Positions 34,139 through 43,837 of a stretch of 64,000 bases of DNA are shown one piece after another. Source of the stretch: Holzapfeliella saturejae (lineage in GTDB: Bacteria > Bacillota > Bacilli > Lactobacillales > Lactobacillaceae). Each line of letters begins with the position of its first letter. The stretch's first letter is position 1. The notes below the pieces were generated by a model. It was not told where the DNA came from. It saw only the letters and a program-made list of their open reading frames with translations, and did no database searches. The stretch lies in the NCBI RefSeq assembly GCF_037546065.1, contig NZ_JAWMWG010000001.1, positions 1,116,001 through 1,180,000 of the forward strand, given 5' to 3'. Both the position numbers and the translations under genes were made by a program.

Positions 34139-35515
34139 ATGAGAACAATTAAAAATAATAATACTTTAGTCGGTAAAGAAGCAATGATTACCATCAAACG
34201 TATGGGAATCAATGGTGAAGGGATTGGGTTTTACAAGAAAAAAATCATTTTTGTACCCCAAGCAATTACTGACGAAATCGTGATTGTAAAAATCACAGAA
34301 GAAAAACGTAATTACCTTCGTGGTGAATTAATTCGAGTAAAAGAAAAAAGTCCAAACCGTGTTGATTTTCCAAAAGGTGTTAACCCAGCTGTTGGTGGTC
34401 TTGAACTTGCCCACTTAAATTACGCAAGCCAATTGGATTTTAAACTTGATGTTTTTCGTCAAGCACTTGAAAAATACAGTCCTGAGGGTTACACCCAATA
34501 TGACCTTAGACCCACAATTGGTTCTAAGCAAGAATGGCATTACCGTACCAAAGCCCAATATCAACTTGGTTTTGAAAAAGGAAAAGTGCTAGCTGGACTT
34601 TATCAAGCAAACTCACATGATTTAGTTGACTTGCCTGCAATGCCCACTCAAAGTGAATTATCACAAGATACTGTTCGAAAAATAGTGAAACTGATTGAAG
34701 AACTTTCGATTTTTATTTATAATCCTCGTAATAAAAAGCCCGGAATTAAGACACTAGCGGTAAGAAACTCATACGCTACTAAAGAAGTCCAAGTGACTTT
34801 CATTACATCACAAGCTCATATTAAAGGCCTTGATAAACTAGCTGATAAAGTGGCTAAACTGCCTAATGTGGTATCTGTTATGCAAAACATCAACGATCAA
34901 GATACTTCACTGGTTTGGGGTAAAGAAACAACCTTGTTAAAAGGAAAACGCACTATCACTGAAAAAATTAAAGATAAAGAATTTATCTTATCACCTCAAG
35001 CTTTCTTCCAGCTAAACCCACCACAAACAGAAGTATTATATGACCACGCACTTAAAGCTCTTGATCTAAATGAAGATGATGTGCTTGTTGATGCTTATAG
35101 TGGTGTTGGAACATTGGGTATTAGTGCTGCTGATAAAGTTAAGCGCGTCTATGGAATGGAAATCATCAAAGATGCCGTTAAAGATGCCAACTACAATGTT
35201 GAGTTAAATAACTTAGATAACGTGAGTTACCAAACAGGTAAGGCCGAAGCTATTTTACCACATATGGTTAAACGTGGAACCTTCTTTAACAGCTTGATTG
35301 TTGACCCTCCTCGTAGTGGATTATCACAAGATGTTTTACAGGCCATCTTAAAGGTAAAACCTCAAAAATTTGTTTACATCTCATGTAACGCTTCAACACT
35401 AGCTAAAGACCTCATCACATTAACTCGTGAATACAAAGTGGAATTCATTCAATCTATCGACATGTTCCCACAAACACCTAAAGTTGAAGCCGTTGTTAAA
35501 TTAGTCAAAAAATAA
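34139..35515 (+). CDS. TrmA/RumA-type 23S rRNA (uracil-5-)-methyltransferase, paralogue 1
   Basis: 458 residues. N-terminal TRAM domain (VGKEAMITIKRMGINGEGIGFY), middle domain and a C-terminal SAM methyltransferase with DAYSGVGTLGI, DPPRSGLS and the catalytic cysteine in YISCNASTLAKDL. It methylates uridine C5 in 23S rRNA using SAM. The [4Fe-4S] cysteines (CPxxxxCGGCxLQH) are absent: the region reads FPKGVNPAVGGLELAHL. A second paralogue is at 53051-54400. Which rRNA site each one modifies cannot be decided from sequence. Confidence 0.92.
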   Translation: MRTIKNNNTLVGKEAMITIKRMGINGEGIGFYKKKIIFVPQAITDEIVIVKITEEKRNYLRGELIRVKEKSPNRVDFPKGVNPAVGGLELAHLNYASQLDFKLDVFRQALEKYSPEGYTQYDLRPTIGSKQEWHYRTKAQYQLGFEKGKVLAGLYQANSHDLVDLPAMPTQSELSQDTVRKIVKLIEELSIFIYNPRNKKPGIKTLAVRNSYATKEVQVTFITSQAHIKGLDKLADKVAKLPNVVSVMQNINDQDTSLVWGKETTLLKGKRTITEKIKDKEFILSPQAFFQLNPPQTEVLYDHALKALDLNEDDVLVDAYSGVGTLGISAADKVKRVYGMEIIKDAVKDANYNVELNNLDNVSYQTGKAEAILPHMVKRGTFFNSLIVDPPRSGLSQDVLQAILKVKPQKFVYISCNASTLAKDLITLTREYKVEFIQSIDMFPQTPKVEAVVKLVKK

Positions 35516-35516
35516 G

Positions 35517-35549
35517 AAAAAGCTTTCAGAATTATCTGAAAGCTTTTTT
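35517..35549. terminator. bidirectional terminator rRNA methylase / D-LDH
   Basis: Stem AAAAAGCTTTCAGA / TCTGAAAGCTTTTT with an ATTA loop. Confidence 0.9.
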
Positions 35550-35555
35550 ATTTGG

Positions 35556-36542
35556 TTAAAATTTAACTTCGTTTTCTGGGTCTTGACCTTGTGAAAATTG
35601 ATAAGCACTATCTAGTGATTGATGTACCATGTTATGAACAGCAATATCAGTATGGTAAGCAATATGTGGGGTTAAAATCACATTATCCATTGCTTTAAGT
35701 GTTTGATAATCAGGGTCTTGATTATCTTGACCTTGTGCCATTGCTTTGCCTAATTCATCTTCATTTTCAAAAGTATCTAAAGCAGCACCGGCTAAACGAC
35801 CTTCTTTTAGGGCATTAATTAAAGCACGTGTTTCCACAATCATTCCTCTAGCATCATTAACTAAGTATGATCCAGGTTTCATTAAACTAATATTTTTTTC
35901 GTTGATAAGATGTTCAGTTGCTGGCATCCCTGGGATATGTAGAGTTAAAATATCCACTTGTTTCAATAAGTCATCTAAATTATCAACGTAATCAATATCT
36001 GGTTGATGGAAAGCAGGGTCATAAGCAATCACTTTAGCGCCCATACCTTGTAAGATGTCTACTACGCGTTTTCCAATGCGACCTGTCCCAACAACACCAA
36101 CAGTTTGAGCGGAAAGTTCTTTTCCAACTAAAGCTACTGCTTCTTTCAATTGGCCGTCTTCAACATATTGAATAACTTTTCGAGTTTGTCTCAATAATTG
36201 CATCATACTTGAAACAGCAAATTCGGCAATGGCATTAGGTGAATAAGCAGGAACATTAGAAATGCGGATGTGATTGGCTTTAGCCGCTTCTTTATCAACA
36301 TTATCAGTTCCAACGTTTCTCAATGATAAACTTTTGATTCCCATTTGACCCATTTTATCAAATACTTCTTTTGGATAGGCTTGGGTTTGTAAAGCAACAA
36401 TGCCATCAGCACCTTGTGCTTGCTCAACAGTGTCTGCTGTTAATAGTTCAGCTGTTGTTTTAACTTGAACATTGTTTTGTTGACTCCAAGAAATGACGTA
36501 TTCTTTTTCTTCTGGACGCATTCCGTAAAACATAAACATCAT
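35556..36542 (-). CDS. ldhD: D-lactate dehydrogenase
   Basis: 328 residues, D-2-hydroxyacid dehydrogenase fold. Signature SLRNVGTDNVD, NAD-binding GVVGTGRIGKRV, then the catalytic Arg (VNDARGMIV), Glu (DTFENED) and His (LTPHIAYHT). The sequence resembles the lactobacillus D-LDH branch that reduces pyruvate to D-lactate. The gene starts 2 bases after the end of mvaS with AAAGGAGC as its site, so it is co-transcribed with mvaA-mvaS, an unexpected partner. Confidence 0.92.
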   Translation of the reverse strand: MMFMFYGMRPEEKEYVISWSQQNNVQVKTTAELLTADTVEQAQGADGIVALQTQAYPKEVFDKMGQMGIKSLSLRNVGTDNVDKEAAKANHIRISNVPAYSPNAIAEFAVSSMMQLLRQTRKVIQYVEDGQLKEAVALVGKELSAQTVGVVGTGRIGKRVVDILQGMGAKVIAYDPAFHQPDIDYVDNLDDLLKQVDILTLHIPGMPATEHLINEKNISLMKPGSYLVNDARGMIVETRALINALKEGRLAGAALDTFENEDELGKAMAQGQDNQDPDYQTLKAMDNVILTPHIAYHTDIAVHNMVHQSLDSAYQFSQGQDPENEVKF

Positions 36543-36544
36543 AA

Positions 36545-37723
36545 TTAAGCTCCTTTAACTTTATACTGTCTCAAATGATCTTTGACTCCTGCAAAATAAA
36601 CTTCTCCATCAGAAATGACTGCTTCGGGTGTTAATTCATAATCATCGGTTTTAACTTTACCGCATTCTGTATAAATCGCTTCATATTCGTCAATTGATAA
36701 TTTTTGACGTGAAGCTAGAAAATCTTGCATATGATTAGTTGCTATTTCATTTTGATAACCAGCTACCAGACGACCCGCAAAAAATTCTGCAACAGAACCT
36801 GATCCATAACTATAAAATCCAATTAAGTCACCCGAATTTAAGTTACCCTGATGTAACAAGCTTACCAAACTTAGATATAATGAACCAGTATAAAGGTTAC
36901 CAATTTGGCGACAATATTTTGAACTAGCCTCAAATTGAGCAGTTAACCGTGTTTTTGTTGCTTCGTCTTGGTTTTCAAGTGCTAGACGTTGGGCTTTGAT
37001 TCCCATTTTGGTAAATGGCAAGTGGTACGTTAAGGCTGCAAAGTCCGTGACTTTTAACTGAGTTTGTTTGAGATAATCATCAAACGTATGTGTGAAAAAC
37101 TCTAAATACTTTTCAGTTGAATATTTCCCATCTACAAAAGCCGTTTCACTGTAATTTGGACGCCAAAAATCATTAACATCGTCACTGTAAGAAGCTGACT
37201 CAGGTAAAAATTCAACGATGCGTGGCTTTTCACTAATTAACATTGCAACAGCACCAGCTCCTTGGGTCACTTCTCCCCCAGTATTTAAACCATAACGTGA
37301 AATATCTGAGGCAATAACTAGCGCTGTTTTTCCAGGGTGAGTCTTCACATAATCTTGCGCCATCATAACACCAGCTGTTGCGCCAAAGCACGCTTCTTTC
37401 ACTTCAAAAGCACGAAGTTGATTAGGAAGATTTAAAATTGACTTAATGAATAAAGCAGAAGCCTTTGATTGGTCAATGCCACTTTCAGTTCCTACGACTA
37501 ATAATCCAATTTGACTCACATCTACTTTTGATAAAAAAGTACGGGCTGCATTAGCACCCATTGAAACAATATCTGTTGTCGGATTAGGAACAGCCATTTG
37601 ATTTTGCCCAATTCCAATTGTATATTTATTAGGATCGACTTGACGTCGTTTTGCTAACTCGGTTGTTTCAATATATTGTGCAGGTGTGTACACACCAATT
37701 TGGTCAATTCCAACTGTTGACAT
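36545..37723 (-). CDS. mvaS: hydroxymethylglutaryl-CoA synthase
   Basis: 392 residues, thiolase fold. Nucleophile cysteine in VKEACFGATAGVMMAQ, histidine in LTYHLPFTKMG and a tail of YSYGSGSVAEFFAGR. It condenses acetyl-CoA with acetoacetyl-CoA in the mevalonate route to isoprenoids. One base separates it from mvaA upstream; D-LDH follows. A thiolase gene is not nearby. Confidence 0.96.
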   Translation of the reverse strand: MSTVGIDQIGVYTPAQYIETTELAKRRQVDPNKYTIGIGQNQMAVPNPTTDIVSMGANAARTFLSKVDVSQIGLLVVGTESGIDQSKASALFIKSILNLPNQLRAFEVKEACFGATAGVMMAQDYVKTHPGKTALVIASDISRYGLNTGGEVTQGAGAVAMLISEKPRIVEFLPESASYSDDVNDFWRPNYSETAFVDGKYSTEKYLEFFTHTFDDYLKQTQLKVTDFAALTYHLPFTKMGIKAQRLALENQDEATKTRLTAQFEASSKYCRQIGNLYTGSLYLSLVSLLHQGNLNSGDLIGFYSYGSGSVAEFFAGRLVAGYQNEIATNHMQDFLASRQKLSIDEYEAIYTECGKVKTDDYELTPEAVISDGEVYFAGVKDHLRQYKVKGA

Positions 37724-37724
37724 C

Positions 37725-38963
37725 TTAGTTCCTCATTTCATTTAATAATTGTTTCGCGTAATCTTGTTGATAGTTCTTTTCTTGTTGCATTTTGGTAATT
37801 AATTCAGGTAGTTGCGCTTCTGTAGCACCTAGATTAAGTAACATATTTTGCAGTTGCAATTTCATATGACCTTTTTGAATGCCATCAGTGACTAAAGCAT
37901 ATAATGCGGCTAAATTATTAGCCAAACCAACGCTTGCGATGATTTCGCTAAGTTGTTCTGCAGATGGATTGTGCATTAAGTCATAGTTATTCTTGATGAG
38001 TTTTCGACTGGTGATTGATCCCCCGACAACGCCAATTGGCATTGGAAGTGTAATTTCACCTATTAGTTGATTACCGCTAACTTGCCACTGGCTGAGTGTC
38101 GTATAGGAACCTGAAGCTCCTGCATGCATATGCACACTTGCTTCAACTGCTCTAAAATCATTCCCTGTTGCTAGCAAAACCGCATCAACGCCATTCATAA
38201 TCCCTTTATTGTGTGTGACTGCTCGGTAAGAATTCATACTCGCAAATTGACTCATATGGGCGATTTTTTGAGCAATTTTTTCTCCAGAAATCTCATTTTT
38301 AGCTAGGGTTTCGAAATCGATACTAGCCTTAGCTGTCACAAATTGGGCAGGTGCATTACTTAAAATCGCAAACTCACTATCAAGATTAAATTGTGATTTA
38401 AGTCGCTGAGAATACGCTTCTAGTATTGCATTGACTTTATTTGCTCCCATTGCTTGGGCTGGATTAATTTTGAACCGAATTTCTAAAAAAGGCGCGGTTT
38501 CAGTCAGTACCTCAATTGTCTCAATGCCACCACCATAGTGACTTAAACTTGAAAACTGAGCCATTAAGTCTTGCTTAGCTTGGCTCAAATCGGCCGTTAT
38601 CTGGTCAATTTGTTCAGAAGATACCGCCATCAAAACAACCTGACCAAAAATACCCGTTCGAAAACTTTCGGCAGTAATGCCATTTTTGGATAGTAATTTA
38701 GCACCATGATTAGCTGCTGCAACTACAGAAGGTTCTTCAGTTGACATTGGAACAGTGTACGATTGATTGTTGACGGTTATTGCCTTTAAAACACCTAATG
38801 GAAATGATAATTGACTAATCACGTTTTCACTAAAATGCGTTAGCTGTGTTAGTGACAGCTCAAACTGATTAGCATACTCATCACTTTGTTGCGGTGATAT
38901 TAGTTGGTGGTTAACTAGCCATTTCCGACGTTCTGGTATACTTAATTTATAAAAAGGTTTCAT
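37725..38963 (-). CDS. mvaA: hydroxymethylglutaryl-CoA reductase (class II)
   Basis: 412 residues, standalone, not fused to a thiolase as in enterococcal MvaE. Catalytic residues visible: Glu in TEEPSVVAAAN, Lys in NKGIMNGVDAV, Asp in TGNDFRAVEA and the C-terminal His in GHMKLQLQN, matching the class II enzyme of Pseudomonas and Gram-positive cocci. It reduces HMG-CoA to mevalonate. SD GGAGG is 8 bases upstream. The divergent small gene starts only 43 bases away. Confidence 0.96.
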   Translation of the reverse strand: MKPFYKLSIPERRKWLVNHQLISPQQSDEYANQFELSLTQLTHFSENVISQLSFPLGVLKAITVNNQSYTVPMSTEEPSVVAAANHGAKLLSKNGITAESFRTGIFGQVVLMAVSSEQIDQITADLSQAKQDLMAQFSSLSHYGGGIETIEVLTETAPFLEIRFKINPAQAMGANKVNAILEAYSQRLKSQFNLDSEFAILSNAPAQFVTAKASIDFETLAKNEISGEKIAQKIAHMSQFASMNSYRAVTHNKGIMNGVDAVLLATGNDFRAVEASVHMHAGASGSYTTLSQWQVSGNQLIGEITLPMPIGVVGGSITSRKLIKNNYDLMHNPSAEQLSEIIASVGLANNLAALYALVTDGIQKGHMKLQLQNMLLNLGATEAQLPELITKMQQEKNYQQDYAKQLLNEMRN

Positions 38964-39006
38964 TTATTTGACCTCCATTATTTTTCATAATCAAGGAGAA
39001 AAACTC

Positions 39007-39297
39007 ATGCGTATTATTGACTTTTTGCAATTCATCCAAGACTTAGCCGCTTATTTTGATTTGTATTTTAAAAGTGGGGACACATTGATTGCCATCACTT
39101 CAATAGATTACAACCCAAAAACTTGCATTTTTTATACAAAAGAAGCAACTCATCAACCTCTTAAAAAATCTGAAATTGAAAAGTTGCTTATTCGTTTTGT
39201 TGATAAAAATGCAATTATTAAAGTTTGTGATTTAGACCAAAACGAACATATCATTTACGGTCTAAGAATCGACCGTAATCGTCTTGTATTAGTCTAG
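39007..39297 (+). CDS. hypothetical protein, 96 residues
   Basis: Starts at the ATG at 39007, with AAGGAG 8 bases upstream. No transmembrane segment and no signal peptide; predicted alpha/beta mixture (RIIDFLQFIQDLAAYFDLYFK, KKSEIEKLLIRFVDKNAIIKV). I do not recognise a family. It is divergent from mvaA and its stop overlaps the convergent galU stop in a shared CTAG, with no hairpin between. Small hypothetical proteins at this site in relatives are plausible but unverified. Confidence 0.7.
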   Translation: MRIIDFLQFIQDLAAYFDLYFKSGDTLIAITSIDYNPKTCIFYTKEATHQPLKKSEIEKLLIRFVDKNAIIKVCDLDQNEHIIYGLRIDRNRLVLV

Positions 39298-40193
39298 TCT
39301 TTCTTTTCTTCAGCTTCAAGTTCCTTAGCTAAATCTTTAATATATTGACGCAATTCATCTTTTGTTTCAGGATGTTGTAATCCATAAGAAATTGATGTAT
39401 GTAAGTAACCGAATTTATTTCCCACATCAAATCGTTGACCTTCAAATACATGAGCAAAAACGCGTTGCGTTTTATTCATGGTATCAATAGCATCTGTTAA
39501 TTGAATTTCGTTACCACGACCTGGTTTTTGATTTTCTAGTATTTGGAAAATCTCAGGTGTCAATAAGTAACGACCAATAATAGCAAGATCTGACGGTGCT
39601 TCTTCAACTTTTGGCTTTTCAACAAAAGATTTAACATTAAATAAACCTGGTCTTGATTGAGCATCAGGTTCAATTACACCATATTTGCTAACTTCTTCAT
39701 GTGGCACTTTCATGACAGCAATTGTTGCAGCATGCGTTTCTTCATAGCAGTCAATTAATTGCTTAGTTAATGGTGTATGGTCAGTCATCAAGTCATCACC
39801 GAGTAAAACGACAAATGGTTCATCAGCAATGAATGATTTAGCACGATAAATTGCATCCCCTAACCCTTTTGGATGAGGTTGTCTTGTAAAGTAGATATTA
39901 ACACCCAAAGTTGTAACATCTGTCACAACTTTTAAAAGATCTGTTTTGTGATCTTTTTCAAGGGTTAACTCTAACTCAGGAGCTGAGTCAAAGTGATCTT
40001 CGATTGGACGTTTTGTTTTACCCGTCACAATCAAAATATCTTCAATACCTGAAGCTTTCGCTTCTTCAACAATAAACTGAATAGTTGGTTTATCCACAAT
40101 TGGCATCATTTCTTTGGCAATTGCTTTGGTTGCTGGTAGAAATCTTGTTCCTAAACCGGCAGCAGGAATAACCGCTTTTCTTACTTTTTTCAT
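39294..40193 (-). CDS. galU: UTP-glucose-1-phosphate uridylyltransferase
   Basis: 299 residues. Nucleotide-binding GLGTRFLPATKAIAKEM, the acceptor region VEKPKVEEAPSDLAIIGRYLLTPEIF and GRGNEIQLTDAI are diagnostic of GalU. It makes UDP-glucose, used for teichoic acid glucosylation, glycolipids and exopolysaccharide. Downstream of the BrkB gene by 11 bases, in the same operon with map. Confidence 0.96.
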   Translation of the reverse strand: MKKVRKAVIPAAGLGTRFLPATKAIAKEMMPIVDKPTIQFIVEEAKASGIEDILIVTGKTKRPIEDHFDSAPELELTLEKDHKTDLLKVVTDVTTLGVNIYFTRQPHPKGLGDAIYRAKSFIADEPFVVLLGDDLMTDHTPLTKQLIDCYEETHAATIAVMKVPHEEVSKYGVIEPDAQSRPGLFNVKSFVEKPKVEEAPSDLAIIGRYLLTPEIFQILENQKPGRGNEIQLTDAIDTMNKTQRVFAHVFEGQRFDVGNKFGYLHTSISYGLQHPETKDELRQYIKDLAKELEAEEKKD

Positions 40194-40204
40194 AAGATAC
40201 CGCC

Positions 40205-41200
40205 TTATTTTGTTTTTTTATTCTTAAATAACTCAATTACACGGCTTGATTTGTAATCAACATTGCCATGTAAGGTATGATCAATGGTTGAGTTGAGTAC
40301 TGCCCCCACCAAAAATACTAGTGCACTGAAGTTTAACCACAACATGAAAATGATAAAAGTTCCAATAATGCCATAGTTGGTTAAGCTTCGACTAAAATGC
40401 TCCAAGTAAAAACTAAATCCTTGAGACAAAATGCCCCATCCAATAATCGTCAAAAAGACACCGGGCCAAATACTGCGTTTTCTGATTGAAATATTGGGTA
40501 AAAAGTAATACAAGTACCCCACAATAGCACCCAATACAACAATAATAACAGGCCAACGATAATTGCTAATTTGATAAATAGGGTCCATCGAAAAGTTGAA
40601 TACAGGTGCCAATAATTCTAGAATCTGCTGTCCAAAAATCAAAACAAATAAAATCGAAATTAAACCGATTATTAAAGTTGCCGTCAATAAAAACGAAACA
40701 ATTCGGTTAACAATCGAAGCCATAAAAGATTGTTCCTTCATCGCATCTTGTACACGATAAACTTTATTTAGTGCAACTTTAATCGAATTAATCAGTCCAC
40801 TAAATGCCCAAAGGGCCACAATAACCCCGAAAGACAAGAAGCCACCACTTGGCGGTTGCAAAACTTGCGTGATAATAGGGTTAATATAAGGACTAACTTC
40901 ACGGGGTAAGATAAGACTGATATATTCAACAACCGGCTCTATCGTTGTGCTCATATTGAATAATCCTAAAACATAAGCTGCTATCAACAATAAAGGAAAC
41001 AAAGCAAATAGTGCAAAGTAAGCAATAACAATCGCATTTTGATTGATTTCACCACTTGAAAGCACTTCAGATAATGTTTCAAACAGATACTTTATCCTAG
41101 AGTACTTTGGTTTATTAACTGTTCGCTTTACCGGGTGCTGTGGTTTTTTTCGAGGTGATTTTTTCTGCTCTTTTCGATACCCGTAAAATTCTTTTTTCAT
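40205..41200 (-). CDS. YihY/BrkB family membrane protein
   Basis: 331 residues. A basic N-terminal tail (KKEFYGYRKEQKKSPRKKP), then about six membrane helices with the family features NAIVIAYFALFALFPLLLIAAYVLG, GGFLSFGVIVALWAFSGLINSI and YGIIGTFIIFMLWLNFSALVFLVGAVLN. The YihY family (formerly and wrongly called ribonuclease BN) has no proven function in Gram-positives. The start codon overlaps the map stop (TAATG), so the two are translationally coupled. Confidence 0.9.
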   Translation of the reverse strand: MKKEFYGYRKEQKKSPRKKPQHPVKRTVNKPKYSRIKYLFETLSEVLSSGEINQNAIVIAYFALFALFPLLLIAAYVLGLFNMSTTIEPVVEYISLILPREVSPYINPIITQVLQPPSGGFLSFGVIVALWAFSGLINSIKVALNKVYRVQDAMKEQSFMASIVNRIVSFLLTATLIIGLISILFVLIFGQQILELLAPVFNFSMDPIYQISNYRWPVIIVVLGAIVGYLYYFLPNISIRKRSIWPGVFLTIIGWGILSQGFSFYLEHFSRSLTNYGIIGTFIIFMLWLNFSALVFLVGAVLNSTIDHTLHGNVDYKSSRVIELFKNKKTK

Positions 41201-42003
41201 TATTTAAATAAATAATTTTTATCGAATTCTGGATCCTGTGAGGTTAAAATTTTAGGGCCATCTGCTGTAATGGCAATAGTATGTTCATATTGTGCACATT
41301 TTGAACCGTCTTCAGTTACGTAGTATACCCAGTCATCATCTGGATCATCAACAACGCGGCTAACCATTTCCCATGAACCTTGTGTAATCATTGGTTCAAT
41401 TGTAATTGTCATACCTTCTTTTAGACGCAATCCACGACCTTTTTTACCAAAGTGTGGCACTTCTGGTTCTTCGTGCATTGTTGGTTGAATACCGTGACCA
41501 ATTAATTCACGCACATCACCGTAGTTGTTTTCAACTTCAGTAAATTGTTGGATAGCATAACCAATATCACCAATACGATTGCCAACTTGAGCTTGATCAA
41601 TACCAAGGTAAAGTGCTTTGTGTGCAATATCCATTAAGTCTTGGTCTTCTTTTGAAATTTCGCCAACAGCATAAGTCCAGCATGAATCACTTTCATAACC
41701 ATCAAGGTTAATTGTCATATCAACAGAGACAACGTCGCCTTCTTTTAAGAAAACATCTTTACGAGGTGTTGCATGAGCAATTTCGTCATTTACGCTGACA
41801 CAAGTTGCGTATTTGTAACCTTCAAACCCTTTTTCAGATGGAATTCCACCATTTTCAGTAATAAAATTGTCCGCAAATTCTTCAATTTCGTACAATGAGA
41901 TACCAGGTTTAATTAATTTTTTGATTCCTAAGTGTGTTTGTGCTAGTAATTGTCCAGATTTAGCCATTCCTTCTAATTCTCGACGTGATTTTAATGTAAT
42001 CAA
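41200..42003 (-). CDS. map: methionine aminopeptidase type I
   Basis: 267 residues. Five metal ligands are in place in SVDMTINLDGYESDSCW, ELIGHGIQPTMHEEP and EPMITQG plus the C-terminal EHTIAIT. Removes initiator methionine co-translationally. Cytoplasmic. First gene of the map-BrkB-galU operon; the flavodoxin gene is divergent, 190 bases away. Confidence 0.96.
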   Translation of the reverse strand: MITLKSRRELEGMAKSGQLLAQTHLGIKKLIKPGISLYEIEEFADNFITENGGIPSEKGFEGYKYATCVSVNDEIAHATPRKDVFLKEGDVVSVDMTINLDGYESDSCWTYAVGEISKEDQDLMDIAHKALYLGIDQAQVGNRIGDIGYAIQQFTEVENNYGDVRELIGHGIQPTMHEEPEVPHFGKKGRGLRLKEGMTITIEPMITQGSWEMVSRVVDDPDDDWVYYVTEDGSKCAQYEHTIAITADGPKILTSQDPEFDKNYLFK

Positions 42004-42193
42004 AGTAAAACTCCTTTATATTTTAATCTTTACTATATTGAATCATATCACATTTATTATAACGTTTTTTGTTGATTAACAAAATACCTGGACTAAAAAC
42101 CTCATATAATTATCAGCCAACTAGCGCTTGAGTCTGTTATAATAGATGGCGTCTATCCCCTGTTATCTTAACTACCAAAAGGAGGAGTTTACT

Positions 42194-42652
42194 TTGACAA
42201 CTGCTAAAATAGTCTATGCCAGTATGACTGGTAACAATGAAGAAGTCGCTTCAATTATTGATGAAAAATTACAAGATATGGGTGTTGAAACCGATATGTC
42301 TGATATCACATTTAGTGACGTGAATGAATTTGCTGAGTATGATATTGCTTTAATGGTGCCCTATTCTTATGGTGAAGGTGAATTACCTGATGAAGCTTTA
42401 GATTTTTACGAAGATTTACTTGAAATCGATTTAACAGGACAAGTATTTGCTGTAGCTGGTTCAGGAGATGTCTTTTATGAAGATGCTTACTGTATTACGG
42501 TTGACGATTTCACAAAAGCCTTTTTGAAAATCGGCGGTGTACAAGCAGCTGAAAGTTTGAAAATCAACTTAGCACCTGATTTAGAAGATATCGAAAACAT
42601 TGAACAATTTACCGAAAAAGTCGTTAACTTCTATGAAGCTAATCACAACTAA
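42194..42652 (+). CDS. flavodoxin
   Basis: 152 residues from a TTG at 42194, with a perfect GGAGG 8 bases upstream; the in-frame upstream region does not look coding. FMN phosphate-binding loop YASMTGNNEEVA and the second flavin-contact region VPYSYGEGELPDEALDFYEDL, followed by AGSGDVFYEDAYC. A soluble low-potential electron carrier using FMN. The partner reductase cannot be told from context. Confidence 0.9.
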   Translation: MTTAKIVYASMTGNNEEVASIIDEKLQDMGVETDMSDITFSDVNEFAEYDIALMVPYSYGEGELPDEALDFYEDLLEIDLTGQVFAVAGSGDVFYEDAYCITVDDFTKAFLKIGGVQAAESLKINLAPDLEDIENIEQFTEKVVNFYEANHN

Positions 42653-42684
42653 AAAAGCAATCAACTTAGGTTGATTGCTTTTTT
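42651..42684. terminator. bidirectional terminator flavodoxin / mnaA
   Basis: Stem AAAAAAGCAATCAAC / GTTGATTGCTTTTTT with a TTAG loop. Confidence 0.9.
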
Positions 42685-42685
42685 G

Positions 42686-43837
42686 TTAGGCTTTAAAATC
42701 TTCAGGTCGTTCAATTATCTCTTGGTTAAAGTGGTAAGCAATTGCATCAGCAATTCGTTTTGAAGCCGTACCGTCACCATATGGATTTTGAGCATCGGCC
42801 ATTGCTTGATAGATATCTTGATCATTTAATAATGTCATCATGGCTGACTTAACTTCTGCTTCATTAGTGCCAACTAATTTTAGTGTCCCTGCTTCAACAC
42901 CTTCTGGACGTTCAGTTGTATCACGTAAAACTAAAACAGGCTTTTGAAGTGAAGGTGCTTCTTCTTGAACACCACCAGAATCAGTCATAATAAAGTAACT
43001 TCTTTTAGCTAAATTATGGAAATCGACAACATCTAAAGGCTGAATTAAGTGAATTCGAGGATCATTTCCTAGAACTTCTTGTGCCACTTTTTGAACAGCT
43101 GGACTTAAGTGAACAGGGTAAACAATTTCAACGTCATCATGTTGATCGACAACATCTTTCATCACTTTAAACACACGACGCATTGGTTCACCTTGGTTTT
43201 CACGACGATGCATTGTCACTAAAATCATACGCTTGTCTGAAGCAATTTCATCTAAAACACTATGATGGTAGTCACGTTGAACGGTTTGTTTCAACGCATC
43301 GATTGCTGTATTTCCAGTCACAAAAATATCATTTTCTGGATGATTTTCTTGTAATAAGTTAGCTTTACTTTTGAATGTTGGTGCAAAATAAATATCTGTC
43401 ATCACATCAGTTAGTTGGCGATTCATTTCTTCTGGAAATGGTGAGTATTTATTCCAAGTTCTAAGACCAGCTTCAACGTGTCCTAGTACTTTTTGTTGAT
43501 AAAAAGTTGATAAACTAGCAGCAAATGAGGTTGTCGTATCACCATGAACTAACACGATGTCAGGCTGTTCATCGATAATTACCTTTTCAAGATCTAACAT
43601 CACACGACTCGTAATTTGGCTAAGTGTTTGACCAGCTTTCATAATATTGAAGTCATAATCTGGTTTGATTTCAAAAATTTCAAGCACTTGATCTAACATT
43701 TCACGATGTTGTGCGGTAACTACCGTAATTTCTTCAAATTCTTCTGGTCTATTTTTTAATTCTAAAACAAGTGGTGCCATTTTAATTGCTTCTGGTCTTG
43801 TCCCAAAAACAGTCATTACTTTTACTTTATTTCCCAA
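42686..43837 (-). CDS. mnaA: UDP-N-acetylglucosamine 2-epimerase (non-hydrolysing)
   Basis: 383 residues from a TTG at 43837 that has a perfect GGAGG 7 bases upstream; an upstream TTG at 43861 lacks one. FGTRPEAIKMAPL at the N-terminus, LVHGDTTTSFA, HVEAGLRT, and MTDSGGVQEEA are the WecB/MnaA signatures. It interconverts UDP-GlcNAc and UDP-ManNAc for teichoic-acid linkage units. Single gene, divergent from pepS. Confidence 0.95.
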   Translation of the reverse strand: MGNKVKVMTVFGTRPEAIKMAPLVLELKNRPEEFEEITVVTAQHREMLDQVLEIFEIKPDYDFNIMKAGQTLSQITSRVMLDLEKVIIDEQPDIVLVHGDTTTSFAASLSTFYQQKVLGHVEAGLRTWNKYSPFPEEMNRQLTDVMTDIYFAPTFKSKANLLQENHPENDIFVTGNTAIDALKQTVQRDYHHSVLDEIASDKRMILVTMHRRENQGEPMRRVFKVMKDVVDQHDDVEIVYPVHLSPAVQKVAQEVLGNDPRIHLIQPLDVVDFHNLAKRSYFIMTDSGGVQEEAPSLQKPVLVLRDTTERPEGVEAGTLKLVGTNEAEVKSAMMTLLNDQDIYQAMADAQNPYGDGTASKRIADAIAYHFNQEIIERPEDFKA

